61,693 nucleotides of DNA from Cyanophora paradoxa (GCA_004431415.1 QPMI01000153.1:1-61693); one strand, 5' to 3'. Shown: positions 16,723-27,776, counted from the stretch's first letter. The notes: generated by a model not told the origin, from the sequence alone. Made by a program: numbers and translations.

Positions 16723-17115
16723 ATGCTGCGGGCGGCTGTGAACGCGCTGCAACGCTCCGGGCTCATTAGCTCGTCGGACCCGGGCCAGCACCCGTTGGAG
16801 CTCAGGGCCCTCCCAGACGCAGTGGATTACTACCAAAGGGAATTGAACCTGCGTGAGAGACAGGTCGACTATAGGCCGTCCCTAATACCCATGGAGGGTA
16901 CAGTGCAGAACATCATCGACAACACGTACAACGTGGCCGTTCGCTGGCGCAAAGCGGCGGCGGATCTCGTAAAGGGCAACTACAGGGACCTCGCAAACGA
17001 AGACAACCCCGTGGGGGAGTACATGGAGCTGGCAAGCGGGAGCATCGTACCCCGCCGGAGGCCCCCATGGCCCCACCCCGACCTCGAGTGGGGACCGTCT
17101 CACTTCGGCCAGTGA
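16723..17115 (+). CDS. Intact 130-aa protein of unknown function
   Basis: An uninterrupted frame runs from ATG 16723 (MLRAAVNALQRSGLISSSDP) to TGA 17113-17115. It has an amphipathic helical middle (DAVDYYQRELNLRERQVDYR, NTYNVAVRWRKAAADLVKGN) and a Pro/Trp-rich tail (RRRPPWPHPDLEWG). No membrane segment or known motif was seen. It starts 10 nt after the preceding remnant and is the last recognisable gene of the virus-like block. Confidence 0.55.
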   Translation: MLRAAVNALQRSGLISSSDPGQHPLELRALPDAVDYYQRELNLRERQVDYRPSLIPMEGTVQNIIDNTYNVAVRWRKAAADLVKGNYRDLANEDNPVGEYMELASGSIVPRRRPPWPHPDLEWGPSHFGQ

Positions 17116-17529
17116 GGGGGTACAGCATTCAGTTAGAGTCTGAGCATAGTTAGAGGCCGGAGGCCCCGAGGGGTACGTCGGACGTGTTAGTCCCCGTGCC
17201 TCCCCGAATGCAATATAACAATGCAACCTCCGCAACGCGTGACTCATCAACCTCCGAGGGTTAACAATACATTGACAGCGAAGGGGCAAGCTCGAGAGCT
17301 CAACGCTTCACAAAGGCCCACCTATATACTTGCCGCAGTGCAAGGCACTGTGACAAGCTAAAAGTGCACGGGGTGAAAATTTCGCATTGCAAATTGCCAC
17401 AACACACGTGTACGAGTTATTCCAAAATTCAGCTTAAAAAGCTTGAGCTTCAGCTCAGCCGCTGAGCTGCGGCTGCCTCAAGCCTTGAAGCCGCTGAGCG
17501 GCAGGGCGCCGGCTTACTAGATTAACGTT

Positions 17530-18130
17530 AGTACTGATCATGACCACCCGCGCCGAGATCATGATCATGACCGTCGGACGCGCCGAGATCAATGACTGAT
17601 CTTGACTCTTTCAAGTTTGCGCATGCGCATGCTATCTGAACACTTCATGATCATCACAGAAAAGCTCGCAATTGCAAATGCAATTGGCAATTGCAGCTGC
17701 TGCACGCATGCAAGCTTAAGCTGCCGCAGTGCAGTTGTCACAATGTAATTTGTATGGTCCGATGGTCACTAATTATAACTAGTAATCACAAGCATGATCA
17801 TGATCATGATCCGAAGTTCAACTTTGTGTAATTGGAAACTCTGATCATCATCATGGCATGGCATCATGGCATGATCATGACATGTAATTATATCGGGCGA
17901 AACTTGAAAGCTAATTATATGTATAAGCCTTCAAGGCTTGAAGTCAAATAAGTCTCATGATCATGTGATCACTGAGCCCGGAGTCATGATCATGATCAGC
18001 TGCAGAGTCTGGGAAGCCTTGATCATGAAGCCTTGCTTCAAGATTCAATGATTGCAATTGATGAAGCCAGCTTGAACTTCCGAAGTTCGGAAGCCTCGCG
18101 ATATATCATATGCATGAAGCGGCCTTGATC
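17530..18130. repeat. Dispersed ATGATCATGATCAT palindromes
   Basis: The tetramers GATC and CATG alternate in more than a dozen places, for example CATGATCATGATCATGATC at about 17792-17810, and again near 17570, 17875, 17960, 17985 and 18025. Each unit is self-complementary, so the region can form many small hairpins. Confidence 0.7.
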
Positions 18131-18153
18131 ATGAAGGCTGAATTTGAAGCTCG

Positions 18154-18176
18154 ATATATATATATATATATATATA
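18154..18176. repeat. (TA)n microsatellite
   Basis: About eleven TA units stand in the AT-rich gap just before the first host gene. No other meaning is visible. Confidence 0.85.
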
Positions 18177-18560
18177 ATAATTACATAACTATATATAGCT
18201 ATAGCTTTATATGTATACCTACATGTAGAAGCTAGCGCTTCGACTAGCTCTCGCGGCGATCGAATTCCGGTCCGAAACTAACACGTACTCGTAATTTTAA
18301 ACTTGAAACTTTGCATATGCATTTCGAGTTCGAAATTTAAAGCCCTTTTTTGTGACGGGGGTACAGTGACAAGGGTTGTTTGCGAAGAGAACGAACAAGA
18401 AAGGGCGAGCGCTAGCACTGTGATTAACTATAGCTAGTGAGCTACAAGCGATTTTGCAGCCCTGATACTTCGACTCCGAACTCTGCCACTGGGCTACAGA
18501 TTAGCTGGCAGCCCCATCGTCGAGCACCTGGCCGATCGGTCGCCTACTACAGGTCGCTGA

Positions 18561-21500
18561 ATGAGACCTGGTGCGCCCTACCGCTACGTACGCGTGGCAG
18601 AACTCGCTGCTGAAACTGCCGCAGGGTCAGCTGCCGCCACGGCGGCGGGGCAGAGCAAAGGCCAGCCAGCAGGCGCCCCTGCATCAGCAGGGCCCCCAAA
18701 GCAACAGGCGGCGCCGCTGCCGGATTTGGGTTTCAAGGTTTCCGATCCGGTGGAGGCCGCCGGCCTGGATGTTTTTCTTGCACGCTGCAGAGATTCGAAC
18801 GAACAACCAAGCAGAGAAGAGGGTAGGTGCAGCACGCAACAATAAGCGACGGTGACGCTCGGCACAGGGGTGCGCTTTCGGGCCCTTTTTGTGCAGAACT
18901 TCGGCGACAAGGTCGTGAAGCTGCGGAATGCGCGGCTTGGCGTCAACGGCGCCTCTGCTGTCGTCCGCGTCATCAAGAATAAGTGCGCGGGGGGCGGGGT
19001 GTGGGGTCGCGCCCGGGGGCCGACGGGGGGCGGCCGCCCCGCAGGTCGCAGCTTGAGCGGCTGGACCTGTACCAGAACAACATGAGGGACACTGGGATCG
19101 CGTATATGTGCCAGTTCCTGTCGGTGCCGAGCACGCCGTGCGCGGCCAAGCTCCGCGCCGTCAACTTCGGCTGGTGCTCCTCCGTCCGGGTCGCATCCTC
19201 GCTCTCCTGCTTACGCGCGGCCTTTCGCCGTCGTCGCACCTAAGCAACGACGCCGGTGACGACGCCGGCCAGGCCATCGCCCAGTTCATCGCCCAGAGCC
19301 CGGTAGCGCCGGCCCGGCCCCCGCCCCGCCCCAGCCGACGCCCCTCGGCAGACGCTCGCCTCGGTGGAGCTGGGGAGCCAGGCGGAGCACCGGATCGCGG
19401 TGCGGGCGGCGGCGCTGCTTGGCGGGGCTGGGGCCGAGGGGCGCGGGGCGCAGAACCACATCACGCGGCGGGGCCTGGACTACATCGCGCGGGCCCTCGT
19501 CGACCACCCCTCCCTCGAGCACCTCGGCCTCGCGCGCACCCCGCCCGCCCCGCCCCGCCCCCCACGTGACGCGAGGCAGAACCGGAACGCGCTGGGGGCC
19601 GGCGAGTCGAGCATCGACGGCCAGTTCGTCCTCGCGCAGGCCCTCCAGGCGCGCCCCGCCGGCCCCCGGCGCCCCGCGGGGGACCTGAAGGTGGCGCAGC
19701 GGAACTCGTCGCTGACGTCGCTGGCGGTGGGCTGGGCGGGCCTCGGGGCGGCGGAGGCGCTGGACATGGCGGAGGTGCTCCTGCGGGACAACCGCACCCT
19801 CGCCACCCTCCTCCTCTCCGGCAACAAGCTCAACCCGCAAGTCGGTCCGCCGCCGCCTTCCCCCCGGGGGCGGGGGCGGGGCGCGGGGTGACGGGGGGGC
19901 AGGGGCGGCGCTGGGGCAGGTGGTGCGTGTGAACGGCGCGCTGCGGGCCCTCCACCTCGCCGAGACGGGCCTCGGCGTCCGTGGCCTCGGGCCCCTCGCC
20001 GCCGCCCTCAAGGCCCGCCCCCGCCCGCCGCCGCCCCCCCGGCCCCGCTCACGCCCCCGCAGGAGCCCATGTGCGGCCTCACGACCCTCGACCTGGAGGC
20101 GTGCGGGATCGAGACGCAGGGGTGCGGCCGGCGCCGCTGTGGCGGGGCCGGCGCCGACGGTGCGCAGGGCGGCTGAGCTGGCGGAGGCGCTGGGGGAGAA
20201 CCGGACGCTGACGGCGCTGAACGTGTCTGGGAACAACATCCAGCCCGACGGCGGCGTCGCCCTCGCGCGCGCCCTCGCCCGCAACCCCGTCCTCGCCTCC
20301 CTCTCCGCCAACAGCAACTCCCTTCGGTGCGCGCCGCCCCCGGGGCCCGCCACGCCGGCCGGCGGCCGAGGCCGGCGCGCAGGGACTCGACCGCGCAGGA
20401 GCTCGCCGCGGCGCTCGCCACGCCGGGCTGCGTCCTCTCCCACGTGCCCCCCCCGCGCCCCGCGGCCCCGGCGCGAGGGCTCACGGGGCGGCAGCTGGAG
20501 CTGAGCTCGTGCAAGATCGGGGACGCGGGGGCGGTGGCGCTGGCGGCGGGGGCGGCGAAGGGCGGCTCGCTGGTGGTGCTGAAGCTGCGGGACAACTTCG
20601 TGACGCAGGGGAACGCGCGGGCCCTCCTCGACGCCCTCGAGCCGGCCACCAACCTCTCCACCATCGACGCCCGCCCCGCCCCGCCCGCCCCCGCCCCGCC
20701 CCCGCCCCCGCCTGACGCCCGTGCAGCTGCGGGGCAACCAGCTCGACTTCGCCACGCTGAGCGGCGTGGACAAGCTCGCGAAGCGCAACTTCTCCAAGGT
20801 CAAGGTGCGCCTGCCGCGGCGGGGCTCCCGCGCAGGCCGCCCGGCCCGACCCGGCGGCAGGCCGCGGAGCCGGAGAAGCTGAAGGACGAGATCGTGCGGC
20901 TCATCCGCGAGAAGGACAAGATCGCCGACGGTGCGGAGGGGCGAGGGGTGGGGCGGGGCGGGCGGGGAGGGGGGCGAGGCGGGGCGGGGGGCGCAGTGGA
21001 GCAGGAGCTGTCGAAGGAGCGGGCGGCGGTGCAGGTGGCGCGGCGGCGGGTGGAGGACACGTACGCGGACATCGAGACGACCAAGGTGGAGGGCGAGATG
21101 CTCGCCCAGGAGGTCGAGCGCCAGACCGCCCAGGCCAAGCTCGCCACCTCCGAGGCCCGCGACAAGTACAAGGCCAAGGCGCCCGCCCCCCGCCCCCGCC
21201 CGCCCCCGCCCCCCTCACGCCCCCCAGATCGACGAGTACGAGAAAGTCCGGGGAGACTACGAGAAACAGTTCAAGGAGCTCCAGCAGATGACCGAGCAGG
21301 AGGAGCGCGTGCGCCCGCGCCGCCCCGCGCCCCGCCCCGCGCGCCGCCCCGGCAGAGCGCCGAGGGGCGAGCAGCAAGAGGAGGAGTTCCTCAAGGGGGT
21401 GGAGCGGGTGGAGGCAGAGACGAAGGAGCTCAAGGCGAGCACGGCGCAGCGGGTGAAGGAGCTGCGGGAGGCGGCGGCGGACGCGAAGCTGAAGAAGGAG

Positions 21501-21699
21501 GAGCTCATCCGGCAGGCCATCCTCCTGCGCGACGAGCTCCAGCGCCTCCGCGAGGAGGCCAAGGCCAAGGAGGCCGCCACCGCCGCCGCCGCCGAGGCCG
21601 CCGCCGCCGCCGCCCTCGCCAAGGCCGCCCCAGCGTCAGCAAGGCGCGGCCCGCTCCGCTCCCGCTCCCCCCTCCCTCCTCCTACCACCTCCCCCTCGC

Positions 21700-21732
<33 letters not shown>

Positions 21733-22095
21733 GCTCACAGCGCCGGCCCCGCAGTCGGTCAAGGTTCAGTCGCCGGACGGGAAGCGAGCATGTGCGCGGG
21801 GCGGGCCTGCTCCGGGACGAGCGGGGTCTGACGGGGTGCGAGCAGCGGCGCCCAAGAACGCGGCAGTGAACTCGATGCTGGCGGCCTCCATCAAGCTCAA
21901 GGCCGAGTCGAGCGCCTCCGGCAAGGCCGAGCGCAGCAAGAAGGCCCGCCCGGTCCCGCCCCCGCACCCCACCCCCCGCCCCGCTGACAGGCGAGGCAGC
22001 TGGCGCAGCTGAACGCGCAAGCCGAGGCGGAGAAGCAGCGGGGCGGCGCGGCGCAGGACGAGGACAACGACGACGTCGAGTACGATGCCGGCTAG
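18561..22095 (+). CDS. Leucine-rich-repeat (RNI-like) plus coiled-coil protein, many introns
   Basis: The ATG at 18561 (MRPGAPYRYVRVAELAAETA) opens the first exon. A splice joins REEG to VRFRALFVQNFGDKVVKLRN. At least eight RNI-type leucine-rich repeats follow (LERLDLYQNNMRDTGIAYM, LTSLAVGWAGLGAAEALDMA, LATLLLSGNKLNPQ, LTALNVSGNNIQPDGGVALA, LELSSCKIGDAGAVALA, LVVLKLRDNFVTQGNARALL). A long coiled coil follows (VEQELSKERAAVQVARRRVE, KVRGDYEKQFKELQQMTEQE, ELIRQAILLRDELQRLREEA). The end is acidic (AAQDEDNDDVEYDAG) at TAG 22093-22095. Introns are short and GC-rich, one with about 28 consecutive C (near 21701-21728). The LRR-then-coil layout recalls axonemal regulatory proteins, but the exact family was not recognised. 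Confidence 0.65.
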
Positions 22096-22190
22096 CCCCC
22101 CTCGGAACCTGCGCTTTCTTTCACTGTCAAGCGGAGCCGGAATGCAATCGAGCGATGAGGCGAGCTGAGCAGCAAAAGCTAGCTGGCTAG
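21980..22190 (+). repeat. Segmental duplication, copy 1 (last exon and 3' flank of the LRR gene)
   Basis: This covers the branch point/acceptor, the final coding exon and the 3' flank of the LRR gene. It recurs about 950 nt downstream with roughly a dozen differences. Confidence 0.85.
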
Positions 22191-23286
22191 TGCATGTGTA
22201 TGTAGCAATTTGATCCAGCAGCGCTGCGGCCGCTCGAAGGACCGCTTCCGGGTCGTGCTCACGGGCAGATGCAACTCGACAAAATGTACACGATTCAAAT
22301 CTACATATACCGCCGGCATCGTCAAGGTCGCCCGCTTTGCGGTTGCTGCGGACCCTGCAGCTTCTCCATCTGGTAGCGGTCTGCCGCGAGGTTGGGTACG
22401 GGCGGGGGCGCGAGTGGTGCGGTGAGGGCGAACCGGCGAGCTCGCGCAGACGGAAGCGGGATAGATTGAGGCGGAAGGCAGCGCGCAGCAGGGGTCGTGC
22501 AGCGAGTACGCCTTCAGCACGCTGTACAGCTTCTGCTGCCTGCCGCCAGTTCACCATTGGAACCCGCCCCGCGCTGACCAGGGCGCGCGGCCCTGGCACC
22601 CGGGCCCTCGCTCCTGCATGTACAGGACGCATACGTGTGTGTGGAAGGTCCGGCCAAGGATCTCCGGTGCTCGGATTCAGACGTGGAAGCGGTAGTATAA
22701 GTGACTGTCGCCGCGCGACGGTGCGACGGTGACTGTCGGCTGCCGACGCGAGCGGAGCTGGCCATGGGTCTAGAGCTTGAGGTCGAGTCTGCGGTGCTGC
22801 CATCATCGACCCGAGAATGATCCACGGGGGATGCGAACCGGCCGACATCCATCGACCCTCGGCGTGCCGCAGTGCGGCGCGCGGCCGCGGCGCCATCATG
22901 GCCGACCGCGATCGAGCGCCCATGGCCGAGCGCTGCCCGCTGACGGCCGAGGCAGCTGGCGCAACTGAACGCGCAAGCCGAGGCGGAGAGGCAGCGGGGC
23001 GGCGCGGCGCAGGACGAGGACAACGACGACGTGAGTACGATACCGGCTAGCCCCCCTCGGAACCTGCGCTTTCTTTCGCTGTCAAGCGGAGCCGGAATGC
23101 AATCGAGCGATGAGGCGAGCTGAGCAGCAAGCTAGCCGGCTAGCGCTCACGAGGAGGGCTCTCCAAAGTAGACTCGCCGGGATTCGAAGGTCGGACCGAC
23201 GGGGGGATGCGGCTTGACAGGGGTACGAGGGCTGCTGTCTGTTAGTCCCGACTCGACCGCAGCAGAGCGGTAAACGATAAACAGCC
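22096..23286. other. Gap between LRR gene and opsin gene
   Basis: Apart from the duplicated segment at 22936-23145, no coding frame with domain-like content or splice-joined exons was seen. The remaining 22191-22935 is mixed sequence with a GT/TGCG-rich portion and no clear RNA gene. The opsin promoter must lie near 23150-23286. Confidence 0.4.
22936..23145 (+). repeat. Segmental duplication, copy 2 (upstream of the opsin gene)
   Basis: This is near-identical to 21980-22190, from CCGCTGACGGCCGAGGCAGC to GCAAGCTAGC. A one-base loss changes GACGTCGAGTACG to GACGTGAGTACG. This breaks the LRR reading frame and creates a consensus GTGAGT donor about 254 nt before the opsin ATG. Confidence 0.85.
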
Positions 23287-24333
23287 ATGGCGCTCCTCCA
23301 GGTCAGCGGGCTGGCGGGCTTTGCTGCTTGTTCCGGGCGTAACGATGCTTCTGCAGGTCCTCCCTGGCATTGCCAGCATTCCGGCCGGCGTGGGCCCGTA
23401 CGACCCGCTTGCCTTCAACAATGTGACGGAGTTCTTCCTCCGCGAGTCGGTCCTCTACGCGAATAAAGATGACATCACCCAGCTGGGCTACGACTTCTTC
23501 TGGCTCAGCTTCGGCTTCCACGCCGCGGGCATGCTCCTGTACTTCCTGATGACCATCTTCTTCGGCAAGGGCCGCCGCGCTGTGTACATCCTCCAGGTCG
23601 CCATCTGCGCTATTGGCGTGATCACCTACTTCGCCATGGCCCGCAACCAGGGCAACGTTGGCCTGAAGAACGATGCCTCCACCGGCGTGCGCACCTTCTA
23701 CTGGGCTCGCTACGCGCAGTGGTTTGCCCCGCTTCTCTTTCTCTCCTTTGTTTCTACTGTGTGCTGATGCGTGCTCACGCGCAGGGCGTTCACCTACCCT
23801 CTTATCATCTTCACCCTCGCCATCCTTGCTGGCCAGGCCCAGATTGAGACCACCGTGATCGCTATTGCTGCGTCCCTCTTCTACGTTGCCACCCGCCTCC
23901 TCGGCGCCCTGTCCCAGAGCTCTTCCCGCTGGGGCTGGTTCGGCTTCTCCTGCGGCGCTGCCGTCCTCACTTTCCTTACCCTGTGGGGCAACATCCGCCG
24001 CGCTGCGTTCGTGAAGGGCAAGAAGAACGGCGACATCTACACCTACGCCCTCTTCCTCATCACCGTCCTCAACTTCACCTACCCGACCATCTGGGTCATC
24101 GGCGAGGGGTGAGCGCTTCCGAACCACTTTGCGCTTTACGTAATGGCGTCTTAATCTCTCGCAGCACCCGCGCCATTACTGTCGATGCGGAGATCCTCCT
24201 CTACGCCATCTTCGACGTCATCCAGCAGGGCGTCTTCGGCTTCGTCGTGCTCATGTCCGAGACCATCGCCGCTCTCCCGACCGGCTCCGCGGCCATCGCG
24301 GCGCCGTACGGCTACGGCCAGTCCGCCCTGTAA
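23287..24333 (+). CDS. Microbial-type opsin-like protein lacking the retinal lysine
   Basis: Exons 23287-23301, 23357-23721, 23785-24108 and 24165-24333 join in frame to 290 residues with seven hydrophobic helices. Helix C reads ARYAQWAFTYPLIIFTLAIL. It keeps Arg123, Trp127, Thr130 and Pro132 (bacteriorhodopsin R82, W86, T89, P91) but has Gln126 for D85 and Thr137 for D96. Helix F has FTYPTIWVIGEG. Helix G has ILLYAIFDVIQQGVFGFVVL with Asp252 (D212) kept and Gln256 where K216 should be. Without that lysine no Schiff base to retinal can form, as in fungal opsin-related proteins (YRO2/HSP30 type). It is therefore unlikely to pump or sense light in the usual way and may be a membrane stress or chaperone-like protein. 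Introns are 55, 63 and 56 nt. The frame is intact. Confidence 0.85.
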
Positions 24334-24822
24334 GCGGATTCCAGCCGTGTTTGCTGCCTAGAATCTAGCTAGATAGTCTCTGGGCAATAAACGATTTCAG
24401 CGTTTGCCCAGCCCCCAGGCGAGACCGGATTTGATGGGTTTCTAAGAGGATGGGATCGGGTGTGGCATTGATAAAAAGCTGAGTTGGAGCTGGAAAACGT
24501 GTCCGGAAAGTTGGCGATTGTGACTGGGGCAGCCTGATGCTCTGCTGGGGATTCCCGTACGCGTGTGCCGGAAGACAGGGATCGGCCGTGGCCCGCGCGC
24601 GCGCGGGCGAAGAGGGAAACAAAAGGCGAAGGGAATGCATCGCTTTGAGAGGAAAAAGGAGAGGGGGGAATTCGGAGGCATCGCCTCGAGATCTAGCTAG
24701 GGACTCAGAGATCGAGAGCTCGAGGAGTCCTAAACATTTTCAGTTCTACCCCCAGGTCGGCCTGTTTTTCTCCTCGATCGGCGCCGTCGTCGCCACCGTT
24801 CGCACACGCGTAATCTCAGCAT
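24334..24822. other. Gap between opsin and pyruvate kinase genes
   Basis: This contains the opsin 3' flank with an AATAAA-like signal (GGCAATAAACGATT near 24383-24396), an alternating GCGCGCGCG tract near 24594 and the pyruvate kinase upstream region. No further gene was seen. Confidence 0.45.
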
Positions 24823-27776
24823 ATGCCTCCGAAGCGCAGCAGTAAAAGGGGTTCCGAGGCAGTCGAAAAGGACGAGGACGCCCCCGAGACCAAGATGGCC
24901 AAGACCGCTGACGCCCCCGCCTACGCCCGCCACGGCATTGAGGAGATTCGCCGGTTCGTTCGTGACCCTGGCCGACGCGATTCCGCCCCCAATGGGCGCT
25001 TCCGGCCTCCACTTCGCGATCCGCTCCTCGGGGGTCGCCTCTCTTTGGCCGCGAGTCATTCATAGGCTCTTCACTTTAAGAGACCCCTCAGCTCTTGCCC
25101 GAGAGTGCCCGGACGCGTGTGCCCTGGCGATTCGGCATCTGATCCCGTCGCATGCTCACTCTGCCGGCGTCATCTGGTTCTCGCCAGTGTACATAAACTG
25201 CTGTGTCCGAAGGCAATTTTAACCGCCCGTTATCTTGGGCGCGGGAGACGTCGCTTCTGGGGACGAGCCCCACCCATGCTGACTGACATCTCTCGCATGC
25301 AGTGTTTTCACTCCCCGGAGCTGCACCATCAGCAATGGTGAGCGCAACTTGCACATCTCTCTGGCAGATCGATTTGCGGAGAGGGCCCCGAATGTGATAG
25401 CTCCTGCTCTGCGATTGTCAGCAGCGTCATCGCCAGGCTTGCCCAAGGCGAGGATTCCCGCCTGACACATTCGCGCGCTCGCAGATCTCATCCTCGGCCC
25501 CGGCCCCAATGTTGGCCGTAAGACCAAGGTTCGCGGCCCGCCGTCGTTTTCCGGTCGGAGCACACTTGAACGATTTTGTGCAGATCGTTTGCACTCTCGG
25601 TGTCAAGACCGCCGAGGTCGATATGCTTTGCAAGGTGAGCCCTCGGTGGGCGCTCCCGGAGCCCTCTGCAGCTGCCTCACCTCGCCATTTCCGCAGATGA
25701 TCGACGCCGGTGTGCTTTTGAGCGAGGCGGGGCCGGCGAATGGCCGCGGCGGCGCTGACTGAGAGCCGGGGTCGCAGGGATGAACATCGCGCGCCTGAAC
25801 TTCTCGCACGGGGACCACGCGACGCACGGGGCGGCGATCAAGAACATCCGCGAGGCGGTGGCGAAGAAGAACGCCAACGTCGCCATCCTTCTCGACACCA
25901 AGGCGCCCCGGCCGCCTCGCTGGCCTGCGCCGCGCCTGACGCGCGCCGGGGGCAGGGCCCTGAGATCCGCACGGGGCTTCTCAAGGGGCACCAGGCGGTG
26001 GACATCGTGGCGGGGCAGGAGGTGAAGCTGGTGACGGACTACAGCGTGGAGGGCGACGGCAAGGTCATCGCCCTCTCCTACAAGAACATCACCAAGAAGG
26101 TCCCGCGCCCCGCCCCGCCCCTCCGAGGGCCCCCTTGGAGCGAGCGCGGGCCGGGCAGATCAAGCCGGGGAACACTGTGCTGATCGCGGACGGCTCGCTG
26201 AGCCTCACCGTCAAGGAGGTCGGCGCCGACTTTGTCCTCTGCACCGCAAACAACGGTGCGCGCCGCGCCGGCCGCCGCTGCCGGCCCGCCGAGCCGGCGC
26301 GCGGCAGGGATGAAGCTGGGTGAGAAGAAGAACTGCAACCTGCCGGGCGTCGAGGTCGACATCGAGACGATCACCGCCAAGGACCGCGAGGACCTCATGT
26401 GCACCCCGCCCCCGCCCCCGCCCCGGGCGCCCCTGACCCTGCCCAGCTTCGGCGCGGAGCAGGGCATCGACATCGTCGCTGCCTCGTTCGTGCGCTGCGG
26501 CGCGGACATCAAGATCATCCGCGACGCGCTCGGGGAGAAGGGCAAGGTGGGCGGGGCGGGGTGGGCGGGGCGGGGCGGGGTGGCGGGGCGGGGCGGGGGC
26601 GGGGCGGGGGCGGGGCGTTGAGACGGGGCGCAGAACGTGAAGATCATCGCGAAGATCGAGAACCAGCAGGGCCTCGTCAACTTCGACGAGATCCTCGAGG
26701 CCGCCGACGGCATCATGGTCGCCCGCGGTCCGGCCCCGGCCCCGGCCCCGGCCCCCTCCCCGCCCCACCTCACCCCCCCCCCCCCCCCCCCCCCTTCCCC
26801 CCCCCAGGTGATCTCGGCATGGAGATCCCCACCGAGAAAGTCTTCCTCGCCCAGAAGCTCATGATCAACAAGTGCAACCTTGCCGGCAAGCCCGTCATCA
26901 CCGCCACCCAGGCCCGCCCGCCCGCCGCCGCCGCCGCGTGGGGGCGCTGAGGGGGCGGCAGATGCTGGAGTCGATGATCAAGAACCCGCGGCCGACGCGG
27001 GCGGAGGCTACGGACGTTGCGAACGCCGTGTTCGACGGGACGGACTGCGTCATGCTCTCCGGCGAGACGGCCTCGGGCGACTACCCGCTCGAGGCCATCG
27101 GCATCATGAGCCGCGTCTGCCTCGAGGCCGAGAACGCCGTCGACTACCAGAACCTCTACCTCAGCATCAAGTCGGCCACGAAGCAGTGCGCGGGGGCAGG
27201 GGCGGGGCGGGGGCCGGCGGGGGCCGACGGGGCGCAGCCCGCTGCTGCCGGTGGAGGCGCTCTCGAGCTCGGCGGTGGCGTGCGCGGTGGACATGCAGGC
27301 GAAGCTCGTCGTCGTCATCACGGAGACGGGCAAGGCCGCCCGCTTCATCTCCAAGTACTGCCCCCCGATGCCCATGTCCGCCCCCGGCCCCGCCCCGCCC
27401 CGGCCCCGTCGCCCCTCACCCGCCCCCAGCGTCGTCGTCACGGGCTCCGCCCAGGTCGCCCGCCAGGCGCACCTCTCCTGGGGCCTCGTCCCGATGGTCA
27501 GCGAGAAGGGGAAGAGCGAGGAGGTGCGCTGGGGGCGGGGCGGCGGGGTGCGGGGCGGGGTGCCTGAAAGGGCGGGGGGCCAGATCGTGGCGGAGGCGAT
27601 GACGTACGCCAAGAACGCCGGCTACGTCAAGCCCGGCGACAAGGTCGTCTGCCTCCAGGGTCCCCTCCCCCCGCCCCGCCCCGCCCCCACCCCCGCCCCT
27701 CCCGACCCCCGCTGCAGGCGCCTCCGCCAAGATCGAGGCCGGCACCACCGACTGCATCCGCATCTACACCGTCTAA
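24823..27776 (+). CDS. PK: Pyruvate kinase (17 exons, 539 aa)
   Basis: It catalyses the last step of glycolysis, phosphoenolpyruvate plus ADP to pyruvate plus ATP. Exons: 24823-24953, 25303-25337, 25485-25528, 25584-25634, 25697-25709, 25778-25902, 25956-26099, 26159-26255, 26308-26398, 26447-26546, 26634-26727, 26808-26911, 26962-27185, 27238-27375, 27430-27523, 27584-27659 and 27718-27776, joining in frame. Landmarks are [36 protein letters not shown] with the active-site Arg/Asn/Ser, [32 protein letters not shown] with catalytic Lys-Ile-Glu, [31 protein letters not shown] and the C-domain [20 protein letters not shown]. No plastid signal is evident; the N-terminus ([20 protein letters not shown]) is basic/acidic. 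Donors at 25903 and 26912 are GC. Exon 5 is only 13 nt. A C-run precedes the acceptor at 26807. Confidence 0.93.

Larger units (their letters stand above)
17116..18560. other. AT-rich, palindrome-rich gap without genes
   Basis: No convincing coding frame was found. The base composition drops sharply to AT-rich, and the stretch is filled with CATGATCATG, CAATTGCAATTGCAATTGC-like and CTTGAAGCC repeats. A (TA)n tract lies at 18154-18176. It separates the virus-like block from the first host gene and may be the old insertion edge. Confidence 0.6.

Noticed and set aside
1-17115. Explaining all frameshifts as sequencing errors
   Set aside because: Over 30 kb of host genes with even longer G and C runs keep perfect frames across dozens of exons, so an error rate high enough to break most of the virus-like genes is unlikely.
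18430-18545. A tRNA-like stretch on the minus strand (AGCCCAGTGGCAGAG resembles a D-arm)
   Set aside because: No matching TpsiC arm, anticodon loop or acceptor pairing could be drawn.
23302-23356. Opsin N-terminus read straight through as SGLAGFAACSGRNDA
   Set aside because: This is a 55-nt intron (GTCAGC to CTGCAG). Reading through puts the rest of helix A out of frame, whereas splicing MALLQ to VLPGIASIPAG keeps it.
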